Under the pieces are notes generated by a model. It did no database searches, had not been told where the DNA came from, and worked only from the letters and a program-made list of their open reading frames with translations. From JANNGZ01 sp031404155 (lineage in GTDB: Bacteria > Pseudomonadota > Gammaproteobacteria > Burkholderiales > Burkholderiaceae_C), in NCBI GenBank assembly GCA_031404155.1, contig JANNGZ010000062.1, positions 1-28,480 on the forward strand: 28,480 bases of DNA. The letters are read 5' to 3'. The translations under genes were made by a program, and so were the position numbers. Of this stretch, positions 1-7,934 are shown piece after piece. Position 1 is the stretch's first letter. Each line of letters opens with the position of its first letter.

Positions 1-2165
1 GCCTTGATCGTCGCGATGCCCGAACGCCCGGCCACCGGGAACAAGCGCTTCAGCGGCGCGCGCCAGCCGGCTTCGAACATCGCCTTGGCTTCGGCGCAGG
101 CCACATGCAGCAGCTCGTCCTTGTTGGCCACGATGGTGTCGCTCCAGAGCAGGTAGCCGAGCTGGCGGCTCTCGATCGCGCTGGTGCCCACCCGGGCGGT
201 GGCCGCGGCGGTGAAACCGTCCTTGATGTAGGCGAGCAAATCGGTGCCGGGCGCTTCGGCGGCACCCTCCGCCGCGCGGCGTGCGATGTAGGCGAGGCCG
301 CCGCCACCCGGGATCAGGCCGACGCCCACTTCGACCAGGCCGAAATAGGTCTCCATCGCCGCGACACGCTTGGCGCTGTGCACCGCGATCTCGCAACCGC
401 CGCCGAGCGCAATGCCGCGCATCGCACTGACCACCGGCACCGCCGCATAGCGCAGGCGCAGCATCATGTCCTGCAGCTTCTTCTCTTCGGGCGCGATGCC
501 CTTGCCGCCGAGCTTCATGAACACCGGCAGCAACGCTTCGAGGTTGGCGCCGGCGGAGAACACATCGTCGGGCGACCAGATCACGAGACCTTTGTATTTG
601 CTCTCGGCAATCTCGACCGCCTTGAGCAAGCCCTCGGTCACCGTCGGCGAAATCAGGTGCAGCTTGGCGGTGATCGAGGCGATCAGCACCTCGCCGTCGA
701 GGCTCCAGACGCGGACCTCGTCATTGCGGAACTCTTCGCTGCCGCTCTTCAGGGGCTCGGCCGCGCCGCTGCCGAGCACGCTCTCGGGGAAGGGCTGGCG
801 TTGGTAAACGCCAAGCGTGCTGCGCGGGATGAACTTGCGCTGGCTCGCGCTCCACGAGCCCTCGGGCGCGTGCACGCCGGCGTTGGTGGCCACCGGGCCG
901 TCGAACACCCAGCCCGGCAGCGGCGCCTTGCACAGCGCCTTGCCGGCGTCGATGTCCTCCTTGACCCAGCCGGCCACCTGCGCCCAGCCGGCGGCCTGCC
1001 AGAGCTCAAACGGGCCCTGGCTCATGCCGAAGCCCCAGCGCATCGCGAAGTCGATGTCACGGGCGCTGTCGGCAACATCGGCCAGGTGCAGCGCGCAGTA
1101 GTGGAACGAGTCGCGCAGGATCGCCCAGACAAACTGCGCCTGCGGGTTGCTCGATTCGCGCAGCAGTTTCAGCCGCTCCGGCGCGGGCTTCTTCAACATG
1201 CGGCCAACGATCTCGTCGGCTTTGCCGCCGCCCTGGACATAGTCCTGCTTGGCCGGGTCGAGACGCAGGATGTCCTTGCCCACCTTCTTGAAGAAACCGG
1301 CGCCTGTTTTCTGGCCGAGCGCGCCGGCCTTGATCAAGGCGCTGAGCACCGGCGGCGTGGCGTAGCTCGGAAAGAACGGGTCGTTCTGGAGGTTGTCCTG
1401 CAGGGTCTTGATCACATGCGCCATCGTGTCCAGGCCGACCACGTCCGCGGTGCGGAAGGTGCCCGAACTCGCGCGGCCCATCTTCTTGCCGGTGAGGTCG
1501 TCGACTACGTCATAACTCAGCCCGAACTTCGCGGCTTCGTGGATCGTGGCCAGCATGCCGGCGATGCCGACCCGGTTGGCGATGAAGTTCGGCGTGTCCT
1601 TGGCGCGCACCACGCCCTTGCCGACGGTGGTGGTGACGAAGCTCTCCAACTGGTCGAGGATCTCGGGGCGGGTGGCCGGCGTCGGAATCAGCTCGACCAA
1701 ATACATGTAGCGCGGCGGGTTGAAAAAATGGATACCGCAAAAACGCGGCTTGATTTCTTCGGGCAGCGCCTCGGCCAACTGGGTGATCGACAGCCCCGAG
1801 GTGTTGCTCGCCACGATCGCATGCGGCGCCAGGAAGGGCGCGATCCTCCTGTAGAGATCGAGCTTCCAGTCCATGCGCTCGGCAATCGCTTCGATGATCA
1901 GGTCGCAGCCGCGCAGCAGTTCGCTGTGCTCTTCGTAGTTGGCCTGCTCGATCAGCACCGCGTCGTCGTTGACCCCGAGCGGCGCGGGCTTGAGCTTCTT
2001 CAGGCCCTCGATGGCCTTGGAAACCACCCCGTTCTTCGGGCCTTCCTTCGCGGGCAGGTCGAACAGCACCACCGGCACCTTCATGTTGACCAGGTGCGCG
2101 GCAATCTGCGCGCCCATCACACCGGCGCCGAGCACGGCCACCTTGCGGACATTGAAGCGATTCAA
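1..2165 (-). CDS. 3-hydroxyacyl-CoA dehydrogenase / enoyl-CoA hydratase, FadN-type, 3' end cut by window
   Basis: This bifunctional beta-oxidation enzyme hydrates 2-enoyl-CoA and oxidises the 3-hydroxyacyl-CoA with NAD+ in the cytoplasm. Reading the minus strand from 2165, a Rossmann motif VAVLGAGVMG lies at residues 9-18. The dehydrogenase signature GIHFFNPPR follows, with the likely catalytic His at about 146. A crotonase domain sits in the last ~200 visible residues (SAGANLEAL, then ALGGGCEIAVHS). The order dehydrogenase-first, hydratase-second is that of Bacillus FadN, opposite to E. coli FadB. About 721 residues are visible; the family is near 790, so the C-terminus lies outside. The start is taken as TTG at 2165, because AAGGAG stands 7 bases upstream and no in-frame ATG precedes the Rossmann fold. 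It is 17 bases downstream of the DUF2147 gene and probably co-transcribed with the upstream acyl-CoA dehydrogenase. Confidence 0.93.
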   Translation of the reverse strand, partial: MNRFNVRKVAVLGAGVMGAQIAAHLVNMKVPVVLFDLPAKEGPKNGVVSKAIEGLKKLKPAPLGVNDDAVLIEQANYEEHSELLRGCDLIIEAIAERMDWKLDLYRRIAPFLAPHAIVASNTSGLSITQLAEALPEEIKPRFCGIHFFNPPRYMYLVELIPTPATRPEILDQLESFVTTTVGKGVVRAKDTPNFIANRVGIAGMLATIHEAAKFGLSYDVVDDLTGKKMGRASSGTFRTADVVGLDTMAHVIKTLQDNLQNDPFFPSYATPPVLSALIKAGALGQKTGAGFFKKVGKDILRLDPAKQDYVQGGGKADEIVGRMLKKPAPERLKLLRESSNPQAQFVWAILRDSFHYCALHLADVADSARDIDFAMRWGFGMSQGPFELWQAAGWAQVAGWVKEDIDAGKALCKAPLPGWVFDGPVATNAGVHAPEGSWSASQRKFIPRSTLGVYQRQPFPESVLGSGAAEPLKSGSEEFRNDEVRVWSLDGEVLIASITAKLHLISPTVTEGLLKAVEIAESKYKGLVIWSPDDVFSAGANLEALLPVFMKLGGKGIAPEEKKLQDMMLRLRYAAVPVVSAMRGIALGGGCEIAVHSAKRVAAMETYFGLVEVGVGLIPGGGGLAYIARRAAEGAAEAPGTDLLAYIKDGFTAAATARVGTSAIESRQLGYLLWSDTIVANKDELLHVACAEAKAMFEAGWRAPLKRLFPVAGRSGIATIK

Positions 2166-2182
2166 TTGATTCTCCTTTCGCG

Positions 2183-2626
2183 TCACTCGACGCGAATCCA
2201 GGTTTGGGTACGGCCGAGCAGCGGCGCGCCGATGTAGCCGCGCACCTCGAGCGTCTTGCCGCCGTCGGGCGTTTTCATGCGCACCTTGTAGACCTTGCCG
2301 TTGTTCGGGTCGGTGATGTCGCCGCCGTCCCAGAGCGCCTTGTCGTCGGCGCTTTGTTTCACGTTGCGCACGATGGTCATGCCCAGGATCGGCTTGTCCT
2401 TGCGCTCGTCGCTGCACTTGTCGCAAACCGCGTCGGGCTTGCTCGCCGGGTCGAGCAGACGCTCGATCTTGCCGGTGAACACGCCGCCGCTTTCGGTCAA
2501 GCGGATCAGGGACTTCTCCTTCTTGGTCTCGTCGTCGATCGACTTCCACAGGCCCGCGGGGCTGCCCTGCGCGAACGCGGTGCAGCAGGCGGCTGCGAGA
2601 ATCAGGGTGAGGGTGAGTCGCTTCAT
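2183..2626 (-). CDS. Exported DUF2147 protein
   Basis: This is a 147-residue protein with a clear signal peptide (MKRLTLTLILAAACCTAFAQ, cleavage after about residue 20). The DUF2147 pattern follows: GLWKSIDDET near the mature N-terminus, a central GKIERLLDP stretch, a CDKC pair, and a C-terminal block with GGDITDPNNGKVY and GYIGAPLLGRTQTW. Members are small periplasmic beta-rich proteins of unknown biochemical role, found mainly in Proteobacteria and Bacteroidetes. The gene sits between the acyl-CoA dehydrogenase (31-base gap) and the FadN-type gene (17-base gap) on the same strand, so it is probably part of the same transcript. That is an unusual place for an exported protein. The Cys pair could form a disulfide or bind metal; this is a guess. 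Confidence 0.9.
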   Translation of the reverse strand: MKRLTLTLILAAACCTAFAQGSPAGLWKSIDDETKKEKSLIRLTESGGVFTGKIERLLDPASKPDAVCDKCSDERKDKPILGMTIVRNVKQSADDKALWDGGDITDPNNGKVYKVRMKTPDGGKTLEVRGYIGAPLLGRTQTWIRVE

Positions 2627-2657
2627 CGGTGGGCTCCTTGTGGGTTGGGATGTCGGG

Positions 2658-4460
2658 TCAGAACAGGGCTTCGTCCATCGCCATCAGCGGCGCGACGCCG
2701 GATCGCGCGGTGCGGATCAGGCCCGCGGTTTCGGGCAGCAGCTTGGCGAAATAGAAACGCGCAGTGGCCAGCTTGGCGGTGTAGAACGGGTCGCCCGAGC
2801 CTTGTTTTTCCAGCGCGATCTTGGCCATGCGGGCCCAGAAGTACGCAAACACCAGGTGGCCCACCACACGCAGGTAGTCCACCGCCGCGGCGCCGACTTC
2901 GTCGGCATTGCCAAAAGCCTTCATGCCGAGTTCGGTGGTCAGCTTGGTGACCTTGTCGCCGAGGTCGGCCAGCGGGTTGACAAATTCCTGCATCGCCTCG
3001 TTGGTGCCTTCGTCCTCGACGAACTGGGCGATGCGTTTGCCGAACTTCTTGAGCTTGGCGCCGTTGTCGCCGAGCACCTTGCGCCCGAGCAGGTCGAGCG
3101 ACTGGATCGTGTTGGTGCCCTCGTAAATCATGTTGATGCGGGCGTCGCGCACATACTGCTCCATGCCCCATTCGGTGATGTAGCCATGGCCGCCGAAGAC
3201 CTGCATGCAGTGTGAGGTGGCGATCCAGGCGTTGTCGGTGAAGAAGGCCTTGATGATCGGGGTGAGCAGCGAGACCTCGTCGGCGCATTCCTTGCGCACC
3301 GCTTCGTCCGGGTGGCTCACCTCCTTGTCCAGCAGCAGCACGGTGTGCATCGCCAGCGCGCGGCCGCCTTCGGCGTAGGCGCGGGCGGTGAGCAGCATCT
3401 TGCGCACGTCGGGGTGCACGATGATCGGGTCGGCGGGTTTGTCCGGCGCCTTCGGGCCCGAGAGGCTGCGCATTTGCAGGCGGTCCCTGGCATAGGCCAC
3501 CGCGTTCTGGTAGGCCACCTCGGTCAGGCCGAGGGACTGGTTGCCCACGCCCAGCCGCGCTGCGTTCATCATCACGAACATCGCCGGCAGGCCCTTGTTG
3601 GGCTGGCCCACCAGCGTGCCGACGGCACCGTCGAGGTTGAGCTGCGCGGTGGCGTTGCCGTGGATGCCCATCTTGTGTTCCAGCGCACCGCAGAAGATCG
3701 GGTTGCGCGCGCCGAGCGTGCCGTCGGCATTGGCGATGAACTTCGGCACCACGAACAGCGAGATGCCCTTGCTGCCCGCGGGCGCGTCGGGCAGGCGTGC
3801 CAGCACCAGGTGCAGGATGTTCTCGGCGAGGTCGTGTTCGCCGGCCGAGATGAAAATCTTCTGGCCGCTGAGCTTGTGGCTGCCATCGGCCGAACCGTCG
3901 ACGATCGGCTCGGCCTTGGTGCGCAAGAGGCCGAGGTCGGTGCCGCAATGGGGCTCGGTCAGGCACATGGTGCCGGTCCACTCGCCGCTGGTGAGCTTGG
4001 GCAGGTAGAGCGCCTTCTGCGTGTCCGAGCCATGGTGGTGCAGGCAGGCGTAGGCGCCGTGCGAGAGGCCGGGATACATCGCCCAGGCCTGGTTGGCCGA
4101 GTTCATCATCTCGTTGAAACACTGGCTCACCAGGTGCGGCAGGCCCTGGCCGCCGTAGGCCGGGTCGGACGAGACCGAACTCCAGCCGCCTTCGATGAAC
4201 TTGGCATAGGCCTCCTTGAAACCCTTGGGCGTGCGCACCTCGTGCGTCGCCTTGTCCAGGATGCAGCCTTCCTGGTCGCCGCTCAGGTTGAGCGGGAACA
4301 GCACCTCGGCGGCGAACTTGCCGCCCTCTTCGAGCACCGCGTCGATGGTGGCGGCGTCGATCTCGGCATGCGGCGGCAGCGCCTTGAGTTCAGCAACGGC
4401 GCCGAGCAAGTCGTGCATCACGAACTGCATGTCGCGCAGCGGGGGGGTGTACTGGGGCAT
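2658..4460 (-). CDS. Acyl-CoA dehydrogenase, long FadE-like form
   Basis: This 600-residue flavoprotein performs the first step of fatty-acid beta-oxidation, alpha-beta dehydrogenation of acyl-CoA. Seen in order: the N-terminal helical domain with DPAYGGQGLP near residue 100; the FAD/substrate beta-domain with TMCLTEPHCGTDLG and KIFISAGEHD; the C-terminal helical domain with MQVFGGHGYITEWGMEQ; and MIYEGTNTIQ, whose Glu at about 447 is in the position of the catalytic base. About 110 residues follow this, typical of the ~600-residue subgroup with an extra C-terminal helical domain. The start ATG is preceded by CAGGAGC 8 bases upstream. The gene lies 133 bases downstream of a TetR regulator on the same strand. 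The intervening bases are G-rich with short imperfect repeats and hold no recognisable gene. Confidence 0.95.
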   Translation of the reverse strand: MPQYTPPLRDMQFVMHDLLGAVAELKALPPHAEIDAATIDAVLEEGGKFAAEVLFPLNLSGDQEGCILDKATHEVRTPKGFKEAYAKFIEGGWSSVSSDPAYGGQGLPHLVSQCFNEMMNSANQAWAMYPGLSHGAYACLHHHGSDTQKALYLPKLTSGEWTGTMCLTEPHCGTDLGLLRTKAEPIVDGSADGSHKLSGQKIFISAGEHDLAENILHLVLARLPDAPAGSKGISLFVVPKFIANADGTLGARNPIFCGALEHKMGIHGNATAQLNLDGAVGTLVGQPNKGLPAMFVMMNAARLGVGNQSLGLTEVAYQNAVAYARDRLQMRSLSGPKAPDKPADPIIVHPDVRKMLLTARAYAEGGRALAMHTVLLLDKEVSHPDEAVRKECADEVSLLTPIIKAFFTDNAWIATSHCMQVFGGHGYITEWGMEQYVRDARINMIYEGTNTIQSLDLLGRKVLGDNGAKLKKFGKRIAQFVEDEGTNEAMQEFVNPLADLGDKVTKLTTELGMKAFGNADEVGAAAVDYLRVVGHLVFAYFWARMAKIALEKQGSGDPFYTAKLATARFYFAKLLPETAGLIRTARSGVAPLMAMDEALF

Positions 4461-4593
4461 GGGAAAGCTCCTGGCCGTGGGTTGGCGATGCGGATGGAAG
4501 GAAGCGGGGGCGGAATCGGTGGCGGAATCGGATGCGTTGTGGGTTGCGTCGTCGGTTGCGTCTGTTCGCCAGCGCGGAAGCCGAGTTGTGAGA

Positions 4594-5304
4594 TCAGTCG
4601 GCAGGGCGGGCGAGGCGCTTACTCGGCGCCTTGGCGGCGGCAGCGGGCGCAGACTTTTTCGCCGCCCCTTGCGCCTGCGGCGCCTGCGCGGTGGCGTAGT
4701 GGCCGACGATGCGCTCGAAGCCCAAACGGGCGCGGTCCAGCGCGCCGGGCAGGCGCAGAAAACGGGCGTCGTGGTGCAGCGCGAGGATCAGCCCGTGCAG
4801 CTCGAACAACATCTGCTCGGCGTCAGTGTCGGGGCGCAAATGGCCTTCGTCGATGGCCAGGCGGATCGCGCGTGCCAGCGCTGCGTGCCAGGCGCGCACC
4901 ATGCTGGCGAGTGCGTCGCGCACCGGGCCGGGCCGGTCGTCGAACTCGACTGCACCGCTGATGTAGATGCAGCCCGAGTCGAGCTCCACCGAGACCCGCT
5001 TGACCCAGCGCTCGAACAGCGCGCGCAGCCGCGGCACGCCACGGGTTTGCTGCACCGCGGGGAAAAACACCTCTTCCTCGAAGCGCGCGTGGTACTCGCG
5101 GATGACCGAGATCTGCAACTCCTCGCGCGAGCCGAAATGGGCGAAGACGCCGGACTTGCTCATCTGCGTCACCTCGGCCAGCGCACCGATCGACAAGCCT
5201 TCAAGGCCAACGTGAGAGGCCAGGCCGAGCGCGGCGTCGAGAATCGCGGCGCGGGTTTGCTGGCCCTTCTGCTGGCCCTTTTGCTGGCCTTTCGCATGGC
5301 GCAT
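4594..5304 (-). CDS. TetR/AcrR-family transcriptional regulator
   Basis: This is a 236-residue one-component regulator. The N-terminal helix-turn-helix spans about residues 12-60 (TRAAILDAALGLASHVG, then LSIGALAEVTQMSKSGVFAHFGSREEL), followed by an all-helical ligand and dimerisation domain. The start at 5304 is chosen over upstream in-frame codons because AAGGAG lies 8 bases before it and because it begins just ahead of the DNA-binding domain. The N-terminus carries a Lys-Gly-Gln-Gln repeat encoded by a 12-base tandem repeat. The C-terminus ends in a basic Ala/Lys/Pro tail resembling histone-H1-like extensions. Its position upstream of the acyl-CoA dehydrogenase suggests it senses acyl-CoA or fatty acid and represses this block; that is inference from context. 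Confidence 0.9.
   Translation of the reverse strand: MRHAKGQQKGQQKGQQTRAAILDAALGLASHVGLEGLSIGALAEVTQMSKSGVFAHFGSREELQISVIREYHARFEEEVFFPAVQQTRGVPRLRALFERWVKRVSVELDSGCIYISGAVEFDDRPGPVRDALASMVRAWHAALARAIRLAIDEGHLRPDTDAEQMLFELHGLILALHHDARFLRLPGALDRARLGFERIVGHYATAQAPQAQGAAKKSAPAAAAKAPSKRLARPAD
5258..5293 (-). repeat. Three tandem 12-base repeats inside the TetR gene
   Basis: On the plus strand TGCTGGCCCTTC, TGCTGGCCCTTT and TGCTGGCCTTTC follow each other without gaps. They encode the KGQQ-type repeat ahead of the helix-turn-helix. The unit is a multiple of three, so a change in copy number would keep the reading frame. Confidence 0.8.
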
Positions 5305-5556
5305 CAATGGGCTCCTTTGCGGCGCTGTCCTGCCGGCGGGCTTGGCGACCGGGCCGGCGCTTTCCGCGGCTCGCGAGCTGGGTGGTGGGTGTGGGTGGGT
5401 GGCAGTCACGTCGGCGCTGGCGAGCCAGTAAAACGAACGATCGTGCTATTTTGGCCCCAGCCGGCCCGACGCGGGGTCATGCAGGCCGATACTTTCTAGG
5501 GTTTGGTGCCTAGGAGGCTGTCGGGCTTTGGGTCGGAACCGCGCCGGGGTTTGGCC
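5305..5556. other. Intergenic region upstream of the TetR gene
   Basis: These 252 bases separate the FHA gene (ends 5557) from the TetR start (5304), both on the minus strand, so this should hold the TetR promoter. Two imperfect copies of GGGTTTGGt(g)CCTAGG occur about 50 bases apart, with CCTAGG at 5509-5514 and again at 5556-5561, where it overlaps the FHA stop codon. No convincing small gene or terminator was seen. Confidence 0.5.
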
Positions 5557-6738
5557 CTAGGCAGGCCGCGACAGGCGGGCCAGTTGGGCCTCGTAGGCAG
5601 CCAGGAAGGCGCCCGCGAAGGTGGAGTCGAAGTTGCCTTCGATCTCGCGCACGATCTCGCCGTGCTGCTCGACAAAACGGTCCCACAAGCTCGCCTTGTG
5701 GTTCGCGAGGCGCAGCTTGTCCCAGACACCGTGGTCGGCCAGGCCGGCTTCGAGCGCCCGCGGGTCGAAGCGCTCCAGCACCGCTTCCAGGGCGGCGCGC
5801 ATGCCGGCCAGCAGCGCCACCTCATGCGCGCGCAGGTCGTCGAATGCGTCGTGCATCGCGGTCAATGGGGGCACGAAGCCGCGCCGGCGCGGCCCGAGCA
5901 ATTGGGCCAGCGCGGCGTTGGTGTCGGCCGCAAATTTCAGAGGGTTGTTCTGGTGCGTCTGGATCATGGTCTGGCTGGCACCCAACTCGCGCTTGGCAAT
6001 CGCGCGCGTGGCCAGCAGGTCCAGCGTGCCCCCGACCGCGGCACGCAGCAGCGCGCCGATCAGTTCCGCCTGCGCGGCCGAGCGCGTCGCCGGTTCGGGT
6101 GCGGCAATCTGGAGCCCGGCGTACAAGGCCTCGACCAGGGCTTCCGCCGGCGCCGGGGCGAGCAGAGCCGCAGCGGGCGCCGGAACCGCATTCGCCCCCG
6201 TCGGCTCGCCGATCTCGAGATCAAGCTCCTGCGCTGCGGGCCGCTGCTCGGGCGCGCCGGCGGCGGGTTCGTCCGCAACCGGATGCAGCAGGTCGTGGAA
6301 CACGCTCGGCCGCTTCGAGCGCTCTGCCGCGCTCAACAGGCCGAGCGGATCCTCCGCACGGGGGACGGCGTCCGCGCGCTTTAGGTCCAAACTCGGCCTG
6401 GCCCCTGGCGCATGCCCCGCCACGGGCCGGTCTTCGGCCAGCAGCAAAAACGGCCCGATGCGAACCTGTGCGCCGGGATGCAGCGCGAACTCGGCGCCCG
6501 GGGCCAAGGGAACACCGTCGAGCTCGACCAACAGGTTGGTGCTGATCAGGCGCAGGAAATAGGCGCCGTCGCGGCAAGCCACTTGCAGATGCTTGCGCGA
6601 GATGCGCCGCTCCGGGTCGGGCAGCACCAGGGTGCATTCCGGGGCGCGGCCGATGTCCCCGCCCGCCTCGCCGAACACCGCCTCCAGCGGCCTGCTGAGC
6701 GCCGCGGCAGCCGGGGAGACAAGACGGATCGCAATCAT
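5557..6738 (-). CDS. tagH: T6SS FHA-domain protein (TagH/Fha type)
   Basis: This 393-residue protein has an N-terminal FHA domain (about residues 5-105). Its phosphothreonine-binding signature is intact: GR at 30-31, SRKH at about 48-51, then a second Ser/Thr-Asn segment. A Pro/Ala-rich linker leads to a C-terminal helical domain (about 195-393) containing NNPLKF, RGFVPPL, DLRAHEVALLAGMRAALEAVL and FDP. This is the conserved C-terminal region of type VI FHA proteins. In the threonine-phosphorylation pathway (Pseudomonas PpkA/Fha1) such proteins are phosphorylated by the kinase and trigger apparatus assembly. The gene is divergent from the plus-strand run encoding kinase, TssL, TssM and TagF. 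GGAGCGG lies just upstream of the start ATG. Confidence 0.93.
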   Translation of the reverse strand: MIAIRLVSPAAAALSRPLEAVFGEAGGDIGRAPECTLVLPDPERRISRKHLQVACRDGAYFLRLISTNLLVELDGVPLAPGAEFALHPGAQVRIGPFLLLAEDRPVAGHAPGARPSLDLKRADAVPRAEDPLGLLSAAERSKRPSVFHDLLHPVADEPAAGAPEQRPAAQELDLEIGEPTGANAVPAPAAALLAPAPAEALVEALYAGLQIAAPEPATRSAAQAELIGALLRAAVGGTLDLLATRAIAKRELGASQTMIQTHQNNPLKFAADTNAALAQLLGPRRRGFVPPLTAMHDAFDDLRAHEVALLAGMRAALEAVLERFDPRALEAGLADHGVWDKLRLANHKASLWDRFVEQHGEIVREIEGNFDSTFAGAFLAAYEAQLARLSRPA

Positions 6739-6769
6739 TTGAACCGCTCCTTTGGCCTAGGCAACCTAG
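6738..6769 (+). promoter_or_regulatory. Bipartite motif, copy 1 (putative ECF promoter, weakest)
   Basis: TTTGAACCGCT, 12 bases, GCAACCTAG. The spacing is identical to five other copies in the window. It lies on the opposite strand over the ribosome-binding region of the FHA gene and about 187 bases ahead of the FecR-like gene. The left half also reads as the Shine-Dalgarno of the FHA gene in reverse, so chance is possible for this copy alone. Confidence 0.45.
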
Positions 6770-6955
6770 TGAGACCGTCGATCGGCGAAATGCGCTAAAG
6801 CCAAGGTCCGTGCCCTCCAGCCTCGCCCACCAACCAAGCGTTACCCCCTATGAAGCGGATATCTGATCGCCCGACATTTTTGTACATTTTGCAGGTTCGA
6901 GGTTTCGAGCGCACGCGCTCGTGCCGGCGTGCACCCAAGCGAACTGGAAGGGCTC

Positions 6956-7852
6956 ATGCGCTCATTGCTTCTGGCAGTACTGATGGCGGCGCCGCTCATG
7001 GCCACAGCCGAAGGCCTGGGTGCGATCACGATTCTGGAGGGGCAGGCCCTGCTCTACCGCGGCAACGGGCGTGTGCATGCGGCCGAAGGCGTGCGGCTGG
7101 CGGCGGGCGACATCGTGGAAACCGCTCCCGCAACTTTTGTTCAACTCGAACTGGCCGACCAGTCGGTGGCCCAGTTCGGCCCCGCGACGCGGGTCATGTT
7201 CAATGCGTCGGGGCCGCGTCAAAAGCCCGAGCGATGGATGCATGTGCTGGAAGGCTGGGTCAAGCTGACCCGCGCCAAACAAGAGGCTGCGCTGGCGCCC
7301 GGCTTCGAGCTTCGATCCCCCCTCTTCGACATGCCGCCCAGCCCATCGGTGGTGGTATTGCGCGCCACGCCCGCCGCGGCCGAACTGTTCCTGGAGAGCG
7401 GCGGCGTGCGCCTGGTGGAGCGGCAACGTGCCGGCAGCGAGACCGCGGCACTCACGCTCAAGGCAGGCGACTACTACCAGCGCAAGTTTCCGGCGCGCGG
7501 CACCGTCGCCGCGGCCGCCTCGCCGCCCTTTGCCGCCGACATGCCACGCAGTTTTCGCGATTCGCTGCCGCGCCGCATCGACCGCTTTCGCGAGCGCGCG
7601 GTGCAGGCCAAGGACGCTCCGGCTTTTGCCTATGCCGACGTGGCGCCCTGGCTGCAGTCCGAACCCTCGATACGCCGCCCGCTGATGCAGCGCTGGCGCG
7701 CCAAGGCCCAGGAGCCGGCGTTCCGGCAAGCCCTGGTGAGCAACCTGAACGCTCACCCCGAGTGGGACCCCATCCTGTTTCCCGAGAAGTACCGGCCCAA
7801 GGATCCGCCATTGCCCAAGCCCACCGCTGCGGCTTCGCCCGCAGCACGCTGA
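6956..7852 (+). CDS. Exported FecR-domain protein at the head of the T6SS run
   Basis: This is a 298-residue protein. A signal peptide occupies residues 1-24 (MRSLLLAVLMAAPLMATAEG). A FecR-type beta domain follows at about 27-165: GAITILEGQALLYRG, then LAAGDIVETAPATFVQLELAD, FGPATRVMF and a later ELFLESGGVRLVE. FecR domains are periplasmic or extracytoplasmic signalling modules best known from ECF sigma regulation, but here there is no N-terminal cytoplasmic anti-sigma part and no other membrane segment. The C-terminal half is helical, basic and Pro-rich. The ATG at 6956 is chosen because GGAAGGG precedes it; an upstream GTG at 6929 lacks one. A perfect GC hairpin follows the stop, then the sensor gene. 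A role in T6SS envelope signalling is inferred only from position. Confidence 0.85.
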   Translation: MRSLLLAVLMAAPLMATAEGLGAITILEGQALLYRGNGRVHAAEGVRLAAGDIVETAPATFVQLELADQSVAQFGPATRVMFNASGPRQKPERWMHVLEGWVKLTRAKQEAALAPGFELRSPLFDMPPSPSVVVLRATPAAAELFLESGGVRLVERQRAGSETAALTLKAGDYYQRKFPARGTVAAAASPPFAADMPRSFRDSLPRRIDRFRERAVQAKDAPAFAYADVAPWLQSEPSIRRPLMQRWRAKAQEPAFRQALVSNLNAHPEWDPILFPEKYRPKDPPLPKPTAAASPAAR

Positions 7853-7853
7853 C

Positions 7854-7893
7854 GGCGCGCGGCCGCCTAGCCGCAACGCAGCGGCCGCGCGCC
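7854..7893 (+). promoter_or_regulatory. Perfect 13-bp GC hairpin between FecR-like and sensor genes
   Basis: GGCGCGCGGCCGC at 7854-7866 pairs perfectly with 7881-7893 across a 14-base loop, starting two bases after the stop codon. No T-tract follows, so it is more likely an mRNA-end or attenuating structure that separates expression of the two genes than a full intrinsic terminator. Confidence 0.6.
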
Positions 7894-7934
7894 CAACTGC
7901 CCACCGTCAGAACCGTCTCGCCGAGGAGTGCCCA

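Noticed and set aside
105..2237. A 710-codon plus-strand open frame
   Set aside because: It is antisense to the FadN-type gene. The composition is Arg/His/Gln/Ala-rich without domains, and the opposite frame has clear enzyme motifs.
5536..5570. CGGAACCGCG near the end of the FHA gene as a motif copy
   Set aside because: The right half at the fixed distance reads CCTAGGCAG, not GCAAC, and no plus-strand gene starts downstream.
6875..6900. A sigma-54 promoter in the AT-rich stretch with TTGTACATTTTGCAGG
   Set aside because: The GG and GC elements are not at the required distance, and the -24 half does not match. The stretch is AT-rich enough for an ordinary promoter, but no clear -35/-10 pair could be defined.
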